Assembly (NCBI RefSeq): GCF_002939985.1
Contig: NZ_MDFM01000006.1
Span: 56,404-120,403, forward strand
DNA: 64,000 bases
Direction of reading: 5' to 3'
Origin: Xanthomonas hortorum pv. cynarae
GTDB lineage: Bacteria; Pseudomonadota; Gammaproteobacteria; Xanthomonadales; Xanthomonadaceae
Both the position numbers and the translations under genes were made by a program. Of the stretch, positions 1 to 8,833 are shown one piece after another. Position 1 is the stretch's first letter. Every line of letters begins with the position of its first letter. The notes beneath the pieces were generated by a model that saw nothing but the letters and a program-made list of their open reading frames with translations, was not told where the DNA came from and searched no databases.

Positions 1-296
1 TTGTGGCCCGCATCAGCAAGCTAATGCAACCAGCGAGATGGTCCGCCTTTCACAAAGCTACCGACCCACTTTCTGGTGCGCTGTCCTCACCGATTGCGGG
101 ACCGTGTGGCGGCATGGATGCCGCCACCGAGCCCCCATGGACGGGTTCACGGCGTGTCCCGCGAGCGGTGAGGGCACCTCGCCATCGACTCACTCAGCAT
201 TTGACCTGCACTTCTGAATGCATCCACAAAGTTGCGGACGACAAAACCACTGCACTCACCGCCAGCCGACCGCTCGCTACGTTTTGTTAGCCGCTC
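1..296 (-). repeat. Dispersed intergenic hairpin repeat, copy A
   Basis: Read on the minus strand, this stretch begins directly after the alkB stop codon and matches, over roughly 270 bases, the plus-strand sequence that begins directly after the pilU stop codon at 39505. The shared core (about 82-174 here) is a long imperfect hairpin: outer arms of the CTCACCGCTCGCGGGAC type and a central GGCGGCAT-CC-ATGCCGCC palindrome. It may continue left of the window. The open reading frame across it is an accident of the repeat and I do not call it a gene. Such repeats are common between Xanthomonas genes; function unknown. Confidence 0.8.
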
Positions 297-896
297 TTAA
301 TCACCGGGTACGCGCATCGCGATCTGACGAAAGGTAAGGTTGATCCGCTCCCCCACCGGGCGCGCAGTTCGCGGCAAGGCGTGTTTGTAATGGCGTTGGG
401 TATCGCCGCCCATCAGCAGCAGATCGCCATGGCCCAGCTCCAGCGTCTGCTTCAACGCCGCATCGTCGCGATGCTTGAACGCAAACCGCCGCGTCGCGCC
501 CAGGCTCACTGAGGCGATCAGCGGCTGCGCGCCCAGCTCCGGTTCGTCGTCGCTGTGCCAGCCCATCGCATCGTTGCCGCTGCGGTAGCGGTTGACCAGC
601 ACGCTGTTGAACGGATGCCCGGTTTCATCCTGCAGGCGCGTGCGCACTGGCTGCAGCGCCTCCAGCCACGGCTGCGGCGCAAACCGGGTGCCCGAATAGC
701 GATAACTCGCCTCCGCATCGCCGATCCAACTGCTCAGTCGCGGCGAATCCACCATCCGCCCGAACATCCGGATGCGGTGCACTTCCCACCGCACATCCTG
801 CAAGAGCGCCTGCATCAGCATATCGGCCTGCGCCGCCTGTAACCAGCCGCGACACCAGGCGATCTCCGCTTGCGGCAGTGCAACCCGAATCTTCAT
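297..896 (-). CDS. alkB: AlkB-type 2-oxoglutarate/Fe(II)-dependent DNA repair dioxygenase
   Basis: A 199-residue protein of the AlkB/ALKBH2-like family, which removes methyl groups from 1-methyladenine and 3-methylcytosine by oxidative demethylation. The iron ligands are visible as HSD at 114-116 and a distal His near 172. The 2-oxoglutarate-binding arginines lie in the C-terminal RINLTFR stretch (184-190). The substrate-lid region NRYRSGNDAMGWH precedes the HxD motif. I chose the ATG at 896 because the family begins close to it. The frame stays open upstream for 51 codons, but that part does not look conserved. It is divergent from the ETF-QO gene. The stop abuts the intergenic repeat. Confidence 0.88.
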   Translation of the reverse strand: MKIRVALPQAEIAWCRGWLQAAQADMLMQALLQDVRWEVHRIRMFGRMVDSPRLSSWIGDAEASYRYSGTRFAPQPWLEALQPVRTRLQDETGHPFNSVLVNRYRSGNDAMGWHSDDEPELGAQPLIASVSLGATRRFAFKHRDDAALKQTLELGHGDLLLMGGDTQRHYKHALPRTARPVGERINLTFRQIAMRVPGD

Positions 897-1022
897 GCGG
901 CAAACGCTAGCACGCACACGCTGAGAGGCACCGCGCAATCCGGATGAATCGATCCGATTTGCCGCCGTCACATCGAATCCCGGAAAATGCGCGTTAGCCA
1001 TCGAGCCAACGGGAGCGGAGCA

Positions 1023-2672
1023 ATGTCGGAAGCGGGAGTCGGCGCACATGCGTCAGAGACGGTCGAGCGCGACGTGATGGAGTACGACGTCGTCACCGTC
1101 GGCGCCGGTCCGGCCGGGTTGGCATTTGCGATCCGGCTCAAGCAGCTCGATCCGGCCATCAGCGTGTGCGTGATCGAAAAATCCAGCACCATCGGCGCGC
1201 ATATCCTCTCCGGTGCGGTGATCGAACCGGGTCCGCTGGATGCCCTGCTGCCCGGCTGGCGCGACAACCCGCCGCCGATCTGCGTGGCCGCCACCGACGA
1301 CGAATTCTGGTTTCTCGGCAAGGACAGTGCACGCAAGTTCCCGGTGGTGCCGCCGGGCATGCGCAACCACGGCAACTTCATCGTCAGCTTAGGGGCGATG
1401 TGCGCCTGGCTGGCGCCGCAGGCCGAAGCGCTGGGCGTGGAAATCTACCCAGGCTTTGCCGCCGCAGAAACCCTGCACGACGCCAACGACCAGGTCATCG
1501 GCGTGCGCATCGGCGACATGGGCGTGGCCAAGGATGGATCGCACAAGCCCGGCTACACCGCCGGCATCGACATCCGCGCCAAGGTCACCGTGCTGGCCGA
1601 AGGCGCCCGCGGGCATCTGACCAAGCGCCTGCTCAAACGCTTCGACCTCACGGCCGACGCCGACCCGCAGGGCTATTCGATCGGCATCAAGGAGCTATGG
1701 CAGGTGCCAGAGGGCCGTGTCAGCCCCGGCAAGATCGTGCACACGCTCGGCTGGCCGGCCGACAACCGCACCTACGGCGGCAGCTTCCTGTATCACCTGA
1801 ACAACAACCAGATCGCGCTCGGCTACGTCAGCGGTCTGGACTACAGCGACCCCAAATACCAGCCGTGGGAAGCCTTCCAGCAATGGAAGAACCACGCGCT
1901 GATCAAGTCGTTGCTGGAAGGCGGCAGCATTCTGTCGGCTGGCGCGCGCGCGATCGTCACCGGCGGCTGGCAGTCGCTGCCGAAAGTGGACATGCCTGGG
2001 GCCTTGTTGATCGGCGATACCGCCGGCCTGCTCAACGTGCCCAAGATCAAGGGCACCCATCAGGCGATCCGCAGCGGCATGCTGGCCGCCGAACATCTGG
2101 TGCAATCGCAACTGTCCCCGCAAGGCTTCGACGCAAAACTGCGCGCCTCCGATGCGATGGCCGAGTTGAAAGAAGTGCGCAATATCAAGCCTGGTTTCAA
2201 GAAAGGCCTATGGTTCGGCCTGCTCAATGCGGCTTGGGAAACCGCGCTCAAGGGCGCCTCGCCCTGGACGCTGAAGAACAAGCCCGACTGGTCTGCGTTG
2301 CACAAGATCGGCGAGTACGAGCAACCCAAGCGCGACTACGGCACGCGCGAACTCGCACCACGTGACCGTCTGCAGGCGGTCTACTTTGCCGCCACCGAAC
2401 ACGACGAAGACCAACCCGTGCATCTGAAGGTGCTCGACACCGACATCTGCGCCACCCGCTGCGTGCAGGAGTACGACAACCCCTGCACGCGCTTCTGCCC
2501 GGCAAACGTCTACGAAATGGTCGCAGATACCAATAGCCCCTCCGGCAAACGCCTGCAGATCAACGCCGCCAACTGCGTGCACTGCAAGACCTGCGACATC
2601 AAGGACCCCTACGAGATCATCACCTGGGTCACACCGGAGGGTGGTTCCGGGCCGAACTACCAGAATCTGTGA
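1023..2672 (+). CDS. Electron transfer flavoprotein-ubiquinone oxidoreductase (ETF-QO)
   Basis: A 549-residue membrane-associated flavo-iron-sulfur enzyme that passes electrons from reduced ETF to ubiquinone. The N-terminal FAD dinucleotide-binding loop GAGPAG is near residues 27-32, and the middle holds the typical RGHLTKRL and GDTAGLLNVPKIKG segments. The C-terminal ferredoxin-like part carries the 4Fe-4S cysteines (FCPA near 492; NCVHCKTCD near 517-525). Length fits the family. The ATG at 1023 is preferred over an in-frame ATG at 987 because GGAG/CGGAG lies just before it. Its electron donor, EtfAB, is encoded about 12 kb away at 14039-15729. Its stop overlaps the next gene's GTG start by four bases. 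Confidence 0.95.
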   Translation: MSEAGVGAHASETVERDVMEYDVVTVGAGPAGLAFAIRLKQLDPAISVCVIEKSSTIGAHILSGAVIEPGPLDALLPGWRDNPPPICVAATDDEFWFLGKDSARKFPVVPPGMRNHGNFIVSLGAMCAWLAPQAEALGVEIYPGFAAAETLHDANDQVIGVRIGDMGVAKDGSHKPGYTAGIDIRAKVTVLAEGARGHLTKRLLKRFDLTADADPQGYSIGIKELWQVPEGRVSPGKIVHTLGWPADNRTYGGSFLYHLNNNQIALGYVSGLDYSDPKYQPWEAFQQWKNHALIKSLLEGGSILSAGARAIVTGGWQSLPKVDMPGALLIGDTAGLLNVPKIKGTHQAIRSGMLAAEHLVQSQLSPQGFDAKLRASDAMAELKEVRNIKPGFKKGLWFGLLNAAWETALKGASPWTLKNKPDWSALHKIGEYEQPKRDYGTRELAPRDRLQAVYFAATEHDEDQPVHLKVLDTDICATRCVQEYDNPCTRFCPANVYEMVADTNSPSGKRLQINAANCVHCKTCDIKDPYEIITWVTPEGGSGPNYQNL

Positions 2673-4774
2673 GCACGGCCGGTCGCTCGATGCAGTCGCG
2701 TCTGCGCGCTCGATTGTTCGGGCTGATGCGTGCGGGGTTTCGCGCAATTCCCCTGAGCGAGGCAACGCGCGACCGGTGGCGCAGCTGGTTCCTGGACCGG
2801 CATGCGGACTGGGTGCCTGAACCCGCGCGGGGCCGCGCAAATCACGGTATCTCGCGGCGTCCGGCCGCGCGCAGCGACGAAGCGGCGATCGGCCATGTGT
2901 CTTATCGCCGGGCAGCACTGCCCGAAACGCTGCCTGCGCAACTAATCGCGTTCTATCTGCCGCAGTTCCATCCCATCCCCGAGAACGACGCATGGTGGGG
3001 AAAAGGCTTTACGGAGTGGCGCAACGTCACCCGTGCCCTTCCGCAGTTCGAGGGTCACCTGCAACCCAGGCTGCCAGCCGATCTGGGTTTCTACGATCTT
3101 CGCAATACCCAGACCATGCGCGACCAGGCGCGCCTGGCGCAGGAGTACGGACTCGGTGCCTTCTGCTTCTATTTCTACTGGTTTGCCGGCAAGACCTTGC
3201 TGGAAATGCCGATCACCCAGTGGCACGAGGACCCGTCGATCACCCTGCCATTCTGCCTGTGCTGGGCGAATGAGAAATGGGCGCGCCGCTGGGATGGCCG
3301 CGGCGACGACATCCTGATCGATCAGGCGCACGGTGCAGACGACGACCTTGCGTTCATCGCACACGTCGCGGCGTACATGCGCAATCCGAAATACCTGCGC
3401 GTGGACGGGCGACCGCTGCTGCTGGTGTACCGACCGCATCTGCTGCCCGAACCCGCACAGACCGCGGCACGCTGGCGCGGTTGGTGCCGCGTCAATGGCA
3501 TCGGTGAGATCCATCTGGCCTATGTCCAGGGTTTCGAGCGCCCCGACCCGCGCGACATCGGGTTCGATGCGGCGGTCGAATTCCCACCGAACATGAGTAC
3601 ACCGCCGTCGGTCACCGCCAGGCAGCGCCTGGTGAATCCCGATTTCAACGGCGAAGCCCTGGATTGGCGGGAGCTTGCGAGCGATATGGAGCAACGTCCG
3701 CTGCGCGACTACACGCTGTATCCAGGCGTGAATCCTGGCTGGGACAACGAGCCGCGTCGCTCAGGCAAAGGACGCATCTATCTGCATGCATCCCCGCGCC
3801 GCTACCGCGACTGGCTGTCACGTACTGTCCAGCAGCGCCTCGCCAATGCGTTGCCTGCGCACCGCATGGTGTTCATCAACGCGTGGAACGAGTGGGCCGA
3901 AGGTGCGGTCCTCGAACCAGACGCTCGCCTGGGACATGCCTGGCTGGAGGCGACGCGAGAAGCACTCATCGGCCCTTCCAAGGTCGTATCCGAGTTGGCG
4001 CCGCACCGCGTATGCGTGGTGTTGCACGCCTGGTATCTCGACGTACTCGACGAAATGCTCGATGCCGTCGCCCACTGCGCAATATCACCGCGGCTGGTCA
4101 TCACAACCGATCTGACCATGGTCGTGGAGGTCCGCCACCGTGTGCAACAACGCGGCATGCAGGCCGAGGTGGAAGGTTTCGAGAACCGCGGCCGCGACAT
4201 CCTGCCCTTTCTGCACGTCGCCAACCGGTTGCTCGATGAAGGCGTCTGTTTGGTCGTGAAGTTGCACACCAAGAAGTCGACCCATCGCAGCGATGGAGAC
4301 ACATGGCGTCATGAAATGCTATCTGCGTTGCTTGCACCAGAACGGGCCGACGCAATCGTGAACGCATTTTCCTCCGACCCGCTCCTCGGCCTCGCGGCGC
4401 CCGATGGCCACCTCTTGCCGGTCGCGGACTTCATTGGCGGCAATACCGACGCACTGGATTATCTTGGCGCCCGCACCGGCACGGAGACGGCGATCGAACA
4501 AGGCATGTTCGCCTCCGGCAGCATGTTCTGGGCACGGCTGGAAGCGCTGCGCCCCCTGCTGGATGCGCACCTGCACCCAAGCGAGTTCGAAACCGAACAA
4601 GGCCAGATAGATGGCACGCTGGCGCACGCGATCGAACGCTTCATGGGTATCTCCGCTATCCAATCAGGCTATCGAATCGCCACGATCGGACAGGCGTTAG
4701 AAATTTCAACAGAAAATCATAAAACCCCTTACCGTTTTGCAAAAAAGTCGCCCCCCAATACATCCGCAAATTAA
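2669..4774 (+). CDS. WbsX-like (GH99-like) and RgpF-like two-domain polysaccharide biosynthesis protein
   Basis: A 701-residue protein. Residues about 90-420 match the WbsX/GH99-like TIM-barrel family of O-antigen loci (FYLPQFHPIPENDAWWGKGFTEW, the CWANE motif, and NAWNEWAEGA near the end of the domain). Residues about 445-690 look like the RgpF rhamnan-synthesis domain (NRGRDILPFL, KLHTKKSTH, FIGGNTDALDYLG). Both families occur in surface-polysaccharide synthesis, so a glycan-related role is likely, but donor and acceptor are unknown. The GTG at 2669 overlaps the ETF-QO stop (GTGA); an alternative ATG lies at 2690. The last codons run into AT-rich DNA, unlike the GC-rich body, which suggests a recombination edge. 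The gene lies outside the main O-antigen cluster. Confidence 0.78.
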   Translation: MSTAGRSMQSRLRARLFGLMRAGFRAIPLSEATRDRWRSWFLDRHADWVPEPARGRANHGISRRPAARSDEAAIGHVSYRRAALPETLPAQLIAFYLPQFHPIPENDAWWGKGFTEWRNVTRALPQFEGHLQPRLPADLGFYDLRNTQTMRDQARLAQEYGLGAFCFYFYWFAGKTLLEMPITQWHEDPSITLPFCLCWANEKWARRWDGRGDDILIDQAHGADDDLAFIAHVAAYMRNPKYLRVDGRPLLLVYRPHLLPEPAQTAARWRGWCRVNGIGEIHLAYVQGFERPDPRDIGFDAAVEFPPNMSTPPSVTARQRLVNPDFNGEALDWRELASDMEQRPLRDYTLYPGVNPGWDNEPRRSGKGRIYLHASPRRYRDWLSRTVQQRLANALPAHRMVFINAWNEWAEGAVLEPDARLGHAWLEATREALIGPSKVVSELAPHRVCVVLHAWYLDVLDEMLDAVAHCAISPRLVITTDLTMVVEVRHRVQQRGMQAEVEGFENRGRDILPFLHVANRLLDEGVCLVVKLHTKKSTHRSDGDTWRHEMLSALLAPERADAIVNAFSSDPLLGLAAPDGHLLPVADFIGGNTDALDYLGARTGTETAIEQGMFASGSMFWARLEALRPLLDAHLHPSEFETEQGQIDGTLAHAIERFMGISAIQSGYRIATIGQALEISTENHKTPYRFAKKSPPNTSAN

Positions 4775-5183
4775 ACATTTCCATAAAACCACCCAACATC
4801 TGAAATTATATAATAATATTGCGCCTTGCAGATAAGTGATGCGCCATGGAAGCAGATTGAGCGACTGACCCCAACGCATGTAGTTTCGGCACGGAAGCAC
4901 TATGGGCGTAAGAAAGCATCGCCCATTGCATATCCCTGCACGGCTAGCGTTTCAAGTCATCATATATGTGTCTTTTGGAAACCCCTGCCAAAGCAGCTTT
5001 TTGGCAGCACCACCCTTTAAACAAAGCCCCCCTGTAAGGCCGTGGCCATCAACATAGCCTTCCCCTCGACCATCCCCGATCAGCAATTACCCACAAAACT
5101 ATCAGATTTTCCTTACATAATTTACTGAACCACAGACAGACAATAGTTATTGCGAGATTAACTCGCGCAAGGAGAAATTAATT
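4775..5183. other. AT-rich intergenic stretch with no convincing gene
   Basis: About 410 bases markedly richer in A and T than the surrounding GC-rich DNA (for example AAATTATATAATAATATT near 4803-4820). Short frames here, such as 4826-5020, have no ribosome-binding site, no recognisable motif and unconvincing composition, so I leave them out. The right end carries the AAGGAG ribosome-binding site (5169-5174) of the next small gene. The composition points to acquired DNA or a recombination junction. Confidence 0.6.
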
Positions 5184-5390
5184 TTGAAAATCTTACTTGT
5201 TGCCGCTTTATTTGTCGCCAGCAATGGAATTGCCTCGTCTTCGAGAGCGGGAGAATACGGAAATTTATTGCCTCTTGGAGACGTCAGTAAATTGGAACTT
5301 GGCAGCGGCGCCCTGGCACTGCAGTTCCCAGAAGGGATGATTGCAAAGCCTCTTTACCGCTCCATCACGCTCGCGATAAAAATCATATGA
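5184..5390 (+). CDS. Small secreted protein, probably the N-terminal half of a frameshifted gene
   Basis: 68 codons from a TTG at 5184, with a strong AAGGAG site nine bases upstream. The first 20 or so residues (MKILLVAALFVASNGIASSS) form a good signal peptide, so the product would be exported. No family recognised. The reading frame ends at 5390, overlapping an ATG at 5387 that opens the next frame. The downstream frame is open back to before 5363 and reads HHARDKNHMTHGELP without a break, so a one-base change near 5358-5363 could fuse the two into one protein of about 188 residues. Low GC compared with neighbours. Confidence 0.5.
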   Translation: MKILLVAALFVASNGIASSSRAGEYGNLLPLGDVSKLELGSGALALQFPEGMIAKPLYRSITLAIKII

Positions 5391-5752
5391 CGCACGGAGA
5401 GCTTCCAATGAATTGGGGGCAGCTCGGCTGGAAACTGGAAGGCGGCTTAGGAATCGGATCTCACACTTGGTTTCCTGGTTCGCACCAAGTCTTCTCATGC
5501 ATTATGCGGAGCCGCGACACGGGTGAAAAATCAAAAATGTTCAGCTCTACCGATCCCAACTGCGAGGGTTGGTTCAAGCAAGACTTCGCCTATCACATTG
5601 CATTCTTGAATGATGTACAGGTACCCGGCACCGTACCGCTTTATCGCTGCTACTACAAACCGAATCTGGATCATTACGACACGCTCACCGACAACTGCGA
5701 AGGAGTTCCAGGCGCGGTACGCGAGGCAATTTTGGGATATGTTTATCTGTAA
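5387..5752 (+). CDS. Hypothetical protein, probably the C-terminal part of the frameshifted secreted protein
   Basis: 121 codons from an ATG at 5387 that overlaps the stop of the preceding signal-peptide-bearing frame by four bases. The protein is rich in aromatic residues and cysteine (SCIMRS, PNCEGWF, YRCYYKPN, DNCEG), as expected of a small secreted, disulfide-bonded domain. It has no signal peptide of its own and no clear ribosome-binding site. I read it as either the second gene of a coupled pair or, more likely, the remainder of one exported protein separated by a frameshift. No family recognised. Confidence 0.5.
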   Translation: MTHGELPMNWGQLGWKLEGGLGIGSHTWFPGSHQVFSCIMRSRDTGEKSKMFSSTDPNCEGWFKQDFAYHIAFLNDVQVPGTVPLYRCYYKPNLDHYDTLTDNCEGVPGAVREAILGYVYL

Positions 5753-5835
5753 TACTTATTTCATCCATACCTCTTAGCCTCAAGCACTTTCGGAGAGCTC
5801 CAAAACAGCTCTAATCGGGCAATGAGGTTATGCAT

Positions 5836-5919
5836 GCCTGGATGTAGGAAGCCTTCATGACCTCATGAAAGGGCACTACATCCAGGCTTTGCAGCCATGG
5901 CGCCTGAAGGCTCTTTTTT
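5836..5919 (+). terminator. Probable transcription terminator region after the small secreted-protein gene
   Basis: A perfect 12-base stem, GCCTGGATGTAG (5836-5847) with CTACATCCAGGC (5876-5887), encloses a second pairing of CTTCATGA/TCATGAA type. An alternative arm, AGCCTTCA with TGAAGGCT (ending about 5911), runs directly into a run of seven T. The long perfect arms and the T run make a plus-strand terminator likely, although two alternative foldings are possible. It separates the plus-strand small genes from the convergent CoA-transferase pair. Confidence 0.55.
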
Positions 5920-5940
5920 TCAATTATCCGATGACCGTAT

Positions 5941-6576
5941 TTAACTGGGCATCTCGAATGCAACACCTGTCTTGGCCCGAAGCTCTTCCAAATCGACCCC
6001 ATCGGCCGCCTCCACCAACACCAACCCACCATCGGTGACATCGAACACTGCCAGGTCGGTGATGATGCGATCGACCACGCCCAGGCCGGTCAACGGCAAG
6101 TCGCACTCGGGCAGGATCTTGTGGCTGCCGTCCTTGGCCACGTGTTCCATCAGCACCACCACGCGCTTGACCCCGGCCACCAGGTCCATCGCGCCGCCCA
6201 TGCCCTTGACCATCTTGCCGGGCACCATCCAGTTGGCCAGATCGCCACGCTCGGTGACCTGCATCGCACCGAGAATCGCCAGATCGATGTGCCCGCCGCG
6301 GATCATCGCGAACGAATCGTGGCTACCGAAATAACTGGCGCCGGCGCGCGCGGTGACGGTCTGCTTGCCGGCATTGATCAGGTCCGCATCCACTTCGTCT
6401 TCGGTGGGAAACGGGCCGATACCGAGCAGGCCATTCTCCGATTGCAGCCACACGTCCACGCCATCGGGAATGTGATTGGCCACCAGCGTCGGCAGGCCGA
6501 TGCCCAGGTTGACGTAGGCACCATCGGTCAATTCGCGCGCCGCACGCGCGGCCATCTGATCTCTGGTCCAGGCCAT
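5941..6576 (-). CDS. scoB: 3-oxoacid CoA-transferase, subunit B
   Basis: A 211-residue beta subunit of a family I CoA-transferase, which moves CoA from succinyl-CoA to a 3-oxoacid such as acetoacetate. The SENGLLG motif near residues 49-55 carries the catalytic glutamate; [18 protein letters not shown] and GMGGAMDLV are also family segments. The ATG at 6576 overlaps the stop of subunit A by one base (TGATG), so the two are translationally coupled. In older Xanthomonas annotation this pair beside xanAB was called lpsI/lpsJ, but the sequence supports ketone-body or short-chain acid metabolism rather than LPS assembly. Confidence 0.9.
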   Translation of the reverse strand: MAWTRDQMAARAARELTDGAYVNLGIGLPTLVANHIPDGVDVWLQSENGLLGIGPFPTEDEVDADLINAGKQTVTARAGASYFGSHDSFAMIRGGHIDLAILGAMQVTERGDLANWMVPGKMVKGMGGAMDLVAGVKRVVVLMEHVAKDGSHKILPECDLPLTGLGVVDRIITDLAVFDVTDGGLVLVEAADGVDLEELRAKTGVAFEMPS

Positions 6577-7307
6577 CAGTGCTGTCCTTCGCGCACGGTG
6601 CGCTGTTCGATGCGTTTTTCCGGCGTGGCGTTGAGTACCAAACGGTCGACATAGATGCCGGGCAGATGCACATGGTCCGGGTCGATCGCGCCCAACGCCA
6701 CGATTTCCTCGACCTCGGCGATGCAGACGCGACCAGCCATGGCGCAGGCGGGATTGAAATTGCGCGCGGTCTTGCGAAACACCAGATTGCCGGCCGTATC
6801 CGCACGCCATGCCTTGACCAAGGCCACATCGGCCTGCAGCGCGGTTTCCAGCACATAGTGCTTGCCGTTGAATTCGCCGGTTTCCTTGCCCTCAGCGACG
6901 ATGGTGCCGTAGCCGGTTGCGGTGTAAAACGCAGGAATTCCTGCACCGCCCGCACGCAAGCGCTCGGCCAGCGTGCCTTGCGGGTTGAACTCCAGCTCCA
7001 GTTCACCGGCCAGATACTGGCGTTCGAACTCCTTGTTCTCGCCCACGTACGACGAAATCATCTTGCGGATTTGCCGGGTGGCCAATAATTGGCCAAGCCC
7101 AAATCCATCGACCCCGGCGTTGTTGGAAATCACGGTCAGCCCGCCGACTCCGCTTTCGCGCACTGCCGCGATCAGCGCTTCGGGGATTCCGCACAAGCCA
7201 AAGCCGCCCACCGCCAGGGTCTGGCCGTCGGCCAGCACCCCATCCAACGCCGCCCTAGCATCGGCGTAGCGTTTGCCGCTTGCCTTACCACGTCCACTAT
7301 TGCGCAT
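6576..7307 (-). CDS. scoA: 3-oxoacid CoA-transferase, subunit A
   Basis: A 243-residue alpha subunit with the CoA-binding glycine-rich segment [13 protein letters not shown] near residues 36-48 and the ISNNAGVDG and [12 protein letters not shown] segments of the family. The ATG at 7307 is preceded by a purine-rich GAGGCGAGGG stretch. The frame is open further upstream to 7391, but that part does not resemble the family and would run into the xanA promoter region. It is the promoter-proximal gene of the coupled A-B pair and is divergent from xanA with a 134-base intergenic space. Confidence 0.9.
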   Translation of the reverse strand: MRNSGRGKASGKRYADARAALDGVLADGQTLAVGGFGLCGIPEALIAAVRESGVGGLTVISNNAGVDGFGLGQLLATRQIRKMISSYVGENKEFERQYLAGELELEFNPQGTLAERLRAGGAGIPAFYTATGYGTIVAEGKETGEFNGKHYVLETALQADVALVKAWRADTAGNLVFRKTARNFNPACAMAGRVCIAEVEEIVALGAIDPDHVHLPGIYVDRLVLNATPEKRIEQRTVREGQH

Positions 7308-7441
7308 CACCGCCCTCGCCTCGCTGATGTGAAGCAGCCATTCTAGCCGCTGACTGTTCCCTGTCCCCGTTCGCAATTCCGCCACACCCAAGACACAGCG
7401 CAGCCGCTAAACTCGGGCATCCCCCACCCCAGGAATTGCCC

Positions 7442-8788
7442 ATGACGCTACCCGCCTTCAAGGCCTACGATATTCGCGGCCGCGTGCCGGATGAACTCAA
7501 CGAGGACTTGGCTCGCCGCATCGGCGTGGCGCTGGCGGCGCAGCTGGATCAAGGGCCGGTGGTCCTGGGCCATGACGTGCGCCTGGCCAGCCCCGGCTTG
7601 CAGGAAGCGCTCTCGGCCGGCCTGCGCGCCAGTGGCCGCGAGGTGATCGATATCGGCTTGTGCGGCACCGAAGAGGTCTATTTCCAGACCGATTACCTGA
7701 AGGCCGCCGGCGGCGTGATGGTCACTGCCAGCCATAACCCGATGGACTACAACGGCATGAAGCTGGTGCGCGAGCAGGCGCGACCGATCAGCTCCGACAC
7801 CGGCCTGTTCGCCATCCGCGACACCGTCGCAGCCGACACCGCTGCACCCGGCGAGCCGACCGCAAGCGAACAGAGCCGCACCGACAAGACTGCCTACCTT
7901 GAGCATTTGCTCAGCTACGTGGACCGCAGCACGCTCAAGCCGCTCAAGCTGGTGGTCAACGCCGGCAACGGTGGCGCCGGTCTGATCGTCGATCTGCTCG
8001 CACCGCATCTGCCTTTCGAATTCGTGCGCGTCTTCCACGAACCCGATGGCAACTTCCCCAACGGCATTCCCAACCCGTTGCTGCCGGAAAACCGCGCTGC
8101 CACCGCCAAGGCGGTGCAGGAACACGGCGCCGATTTCGGTATTGCATGGGATGGCGACTTCGATCGTTGCTTCTTCTTCGACCACAGCGGCCGCTTCATC
8201 GAAGGCTATTACCTGGTCGGCCTGCTGGCGCAGGCAATCCTTGCAAAGCAGCCGGGCGGCAAGGTCGTGCACGACCCGCGCCTGACCTGGAACACCGTGG
8301 AGATGGTCGAAGACAGCGGCGGTATTCCGGTGCTGTGCAAGAGCGGGCATGCCTTCATCAAGGAAAAGATGCGCAGCGAAAATGCCGTGTATGGCGGTGA
8401 AATGAGCGCGCACCATTATTTCCGCGAGTTCGCCTACGCCGATTCCGGCATGATTCCGTGGCTGTTGATTGCCGAGCTGGTGTCGCAGTCCGGTCGTTCG
8501 CTGGCAGATCTGGTGGAAGCACGCATGCAGAAGTTCCCTTGCAGCGGCGAGATCAACTTCAAGGTGGACGATGCCAAGGCCGCGGTTGCGCGCGTGATGG
8601 AGCATTACGCGTCGCTGTCACCCGAGCTGGATTACACCGATGGCATCAGCGCGGACTTCGGCCAGTGGCGTTTCAACCTGCGTAGTTCCAACACCGAACC
8701 ACTGCTGCGTCTGAACGTGGAAACCCGCGGCGATGCCGCACTGCTGGAAACGCGTACGCAGGAGATTTCCGATCTGCTACGCGGCTGA
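7442..8788 (+). CDS. xanA: Phosphoglucomutase/phosphomannomutase XanA
   Basis: A 448-residue alpha-D-phosphohexomutase that interconverts glucose-6-P/glucose-1-P and mannose-6-P/mannose-1-P, feeding dTDP-rhamnose, GDP-mannose and xanthan precursors. The phosphoserine loop TASHNP has the active Ser at residue 97. The metal loop DGDFDR gives Asp 237, 239 and 241. The C-terminal phosphate-binding loop is SSNTEP. The ATG at 7442 has AGGA at 7431-7434; an in-frame TTG two codons earlier is unlikely. Length equals the known Xanthomonas XanA. It is followed after 45 bases by xanB, almost certainly in one operon. Confidence 0.97.
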   Translation: MTLPAFKAYDIRGRVPDELNEDLARRIGVALAAQLDQGPVVLGHDVRLASPGLQEALSAGLRASGREVIDIGLCGTEEVYFQTDYLKAAGGVMVTASHNPMDYNGMKLVREQARPISSDTGLFAIRDTVAADTAAPGEPTASEQSRTDKTAYLEHLLSYVDRSTLKPLKLVVNAGNGGAGLIVDLLAPHLPFEFVRVFHEPDGNFPNGIPNPLLPENRAATAKAVQEHGADFGIAWDGDFDRCFFFDHSGRFIEGYYLVGLLAQAILAKQPGGKVVHDPRLTWNTVEMVEDSGGIPVLCKSGHAFIKEKMRSENAVYGGEMSAHHYFREFAYADSGMIPWLLIAELVSQSGRSLADLVEARMQKFPCSGEINFKVDDAKAAVARVMEHYASLSPELDYTDGISADFGQWRFNLRSSNTEPLLRLNVETRGDAALLETRTQEISDLLRG

Positions 8789-8833
8789 TTTACCATCATC
8801 CCCCACTTTGACGCACTGGAGTTTCCCCCGCTC

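Noticed and set aside
3..290. 95-residue open frame at the left edge
   Set aside because: It lies wholly within intergenic repeat copy A, has no ribosome-binding site and no family likeness.
4826..5020. 64-residue frame in the AT-rich region
   Set aside because: No ribosome-binding site, no motif and chance-like composition.
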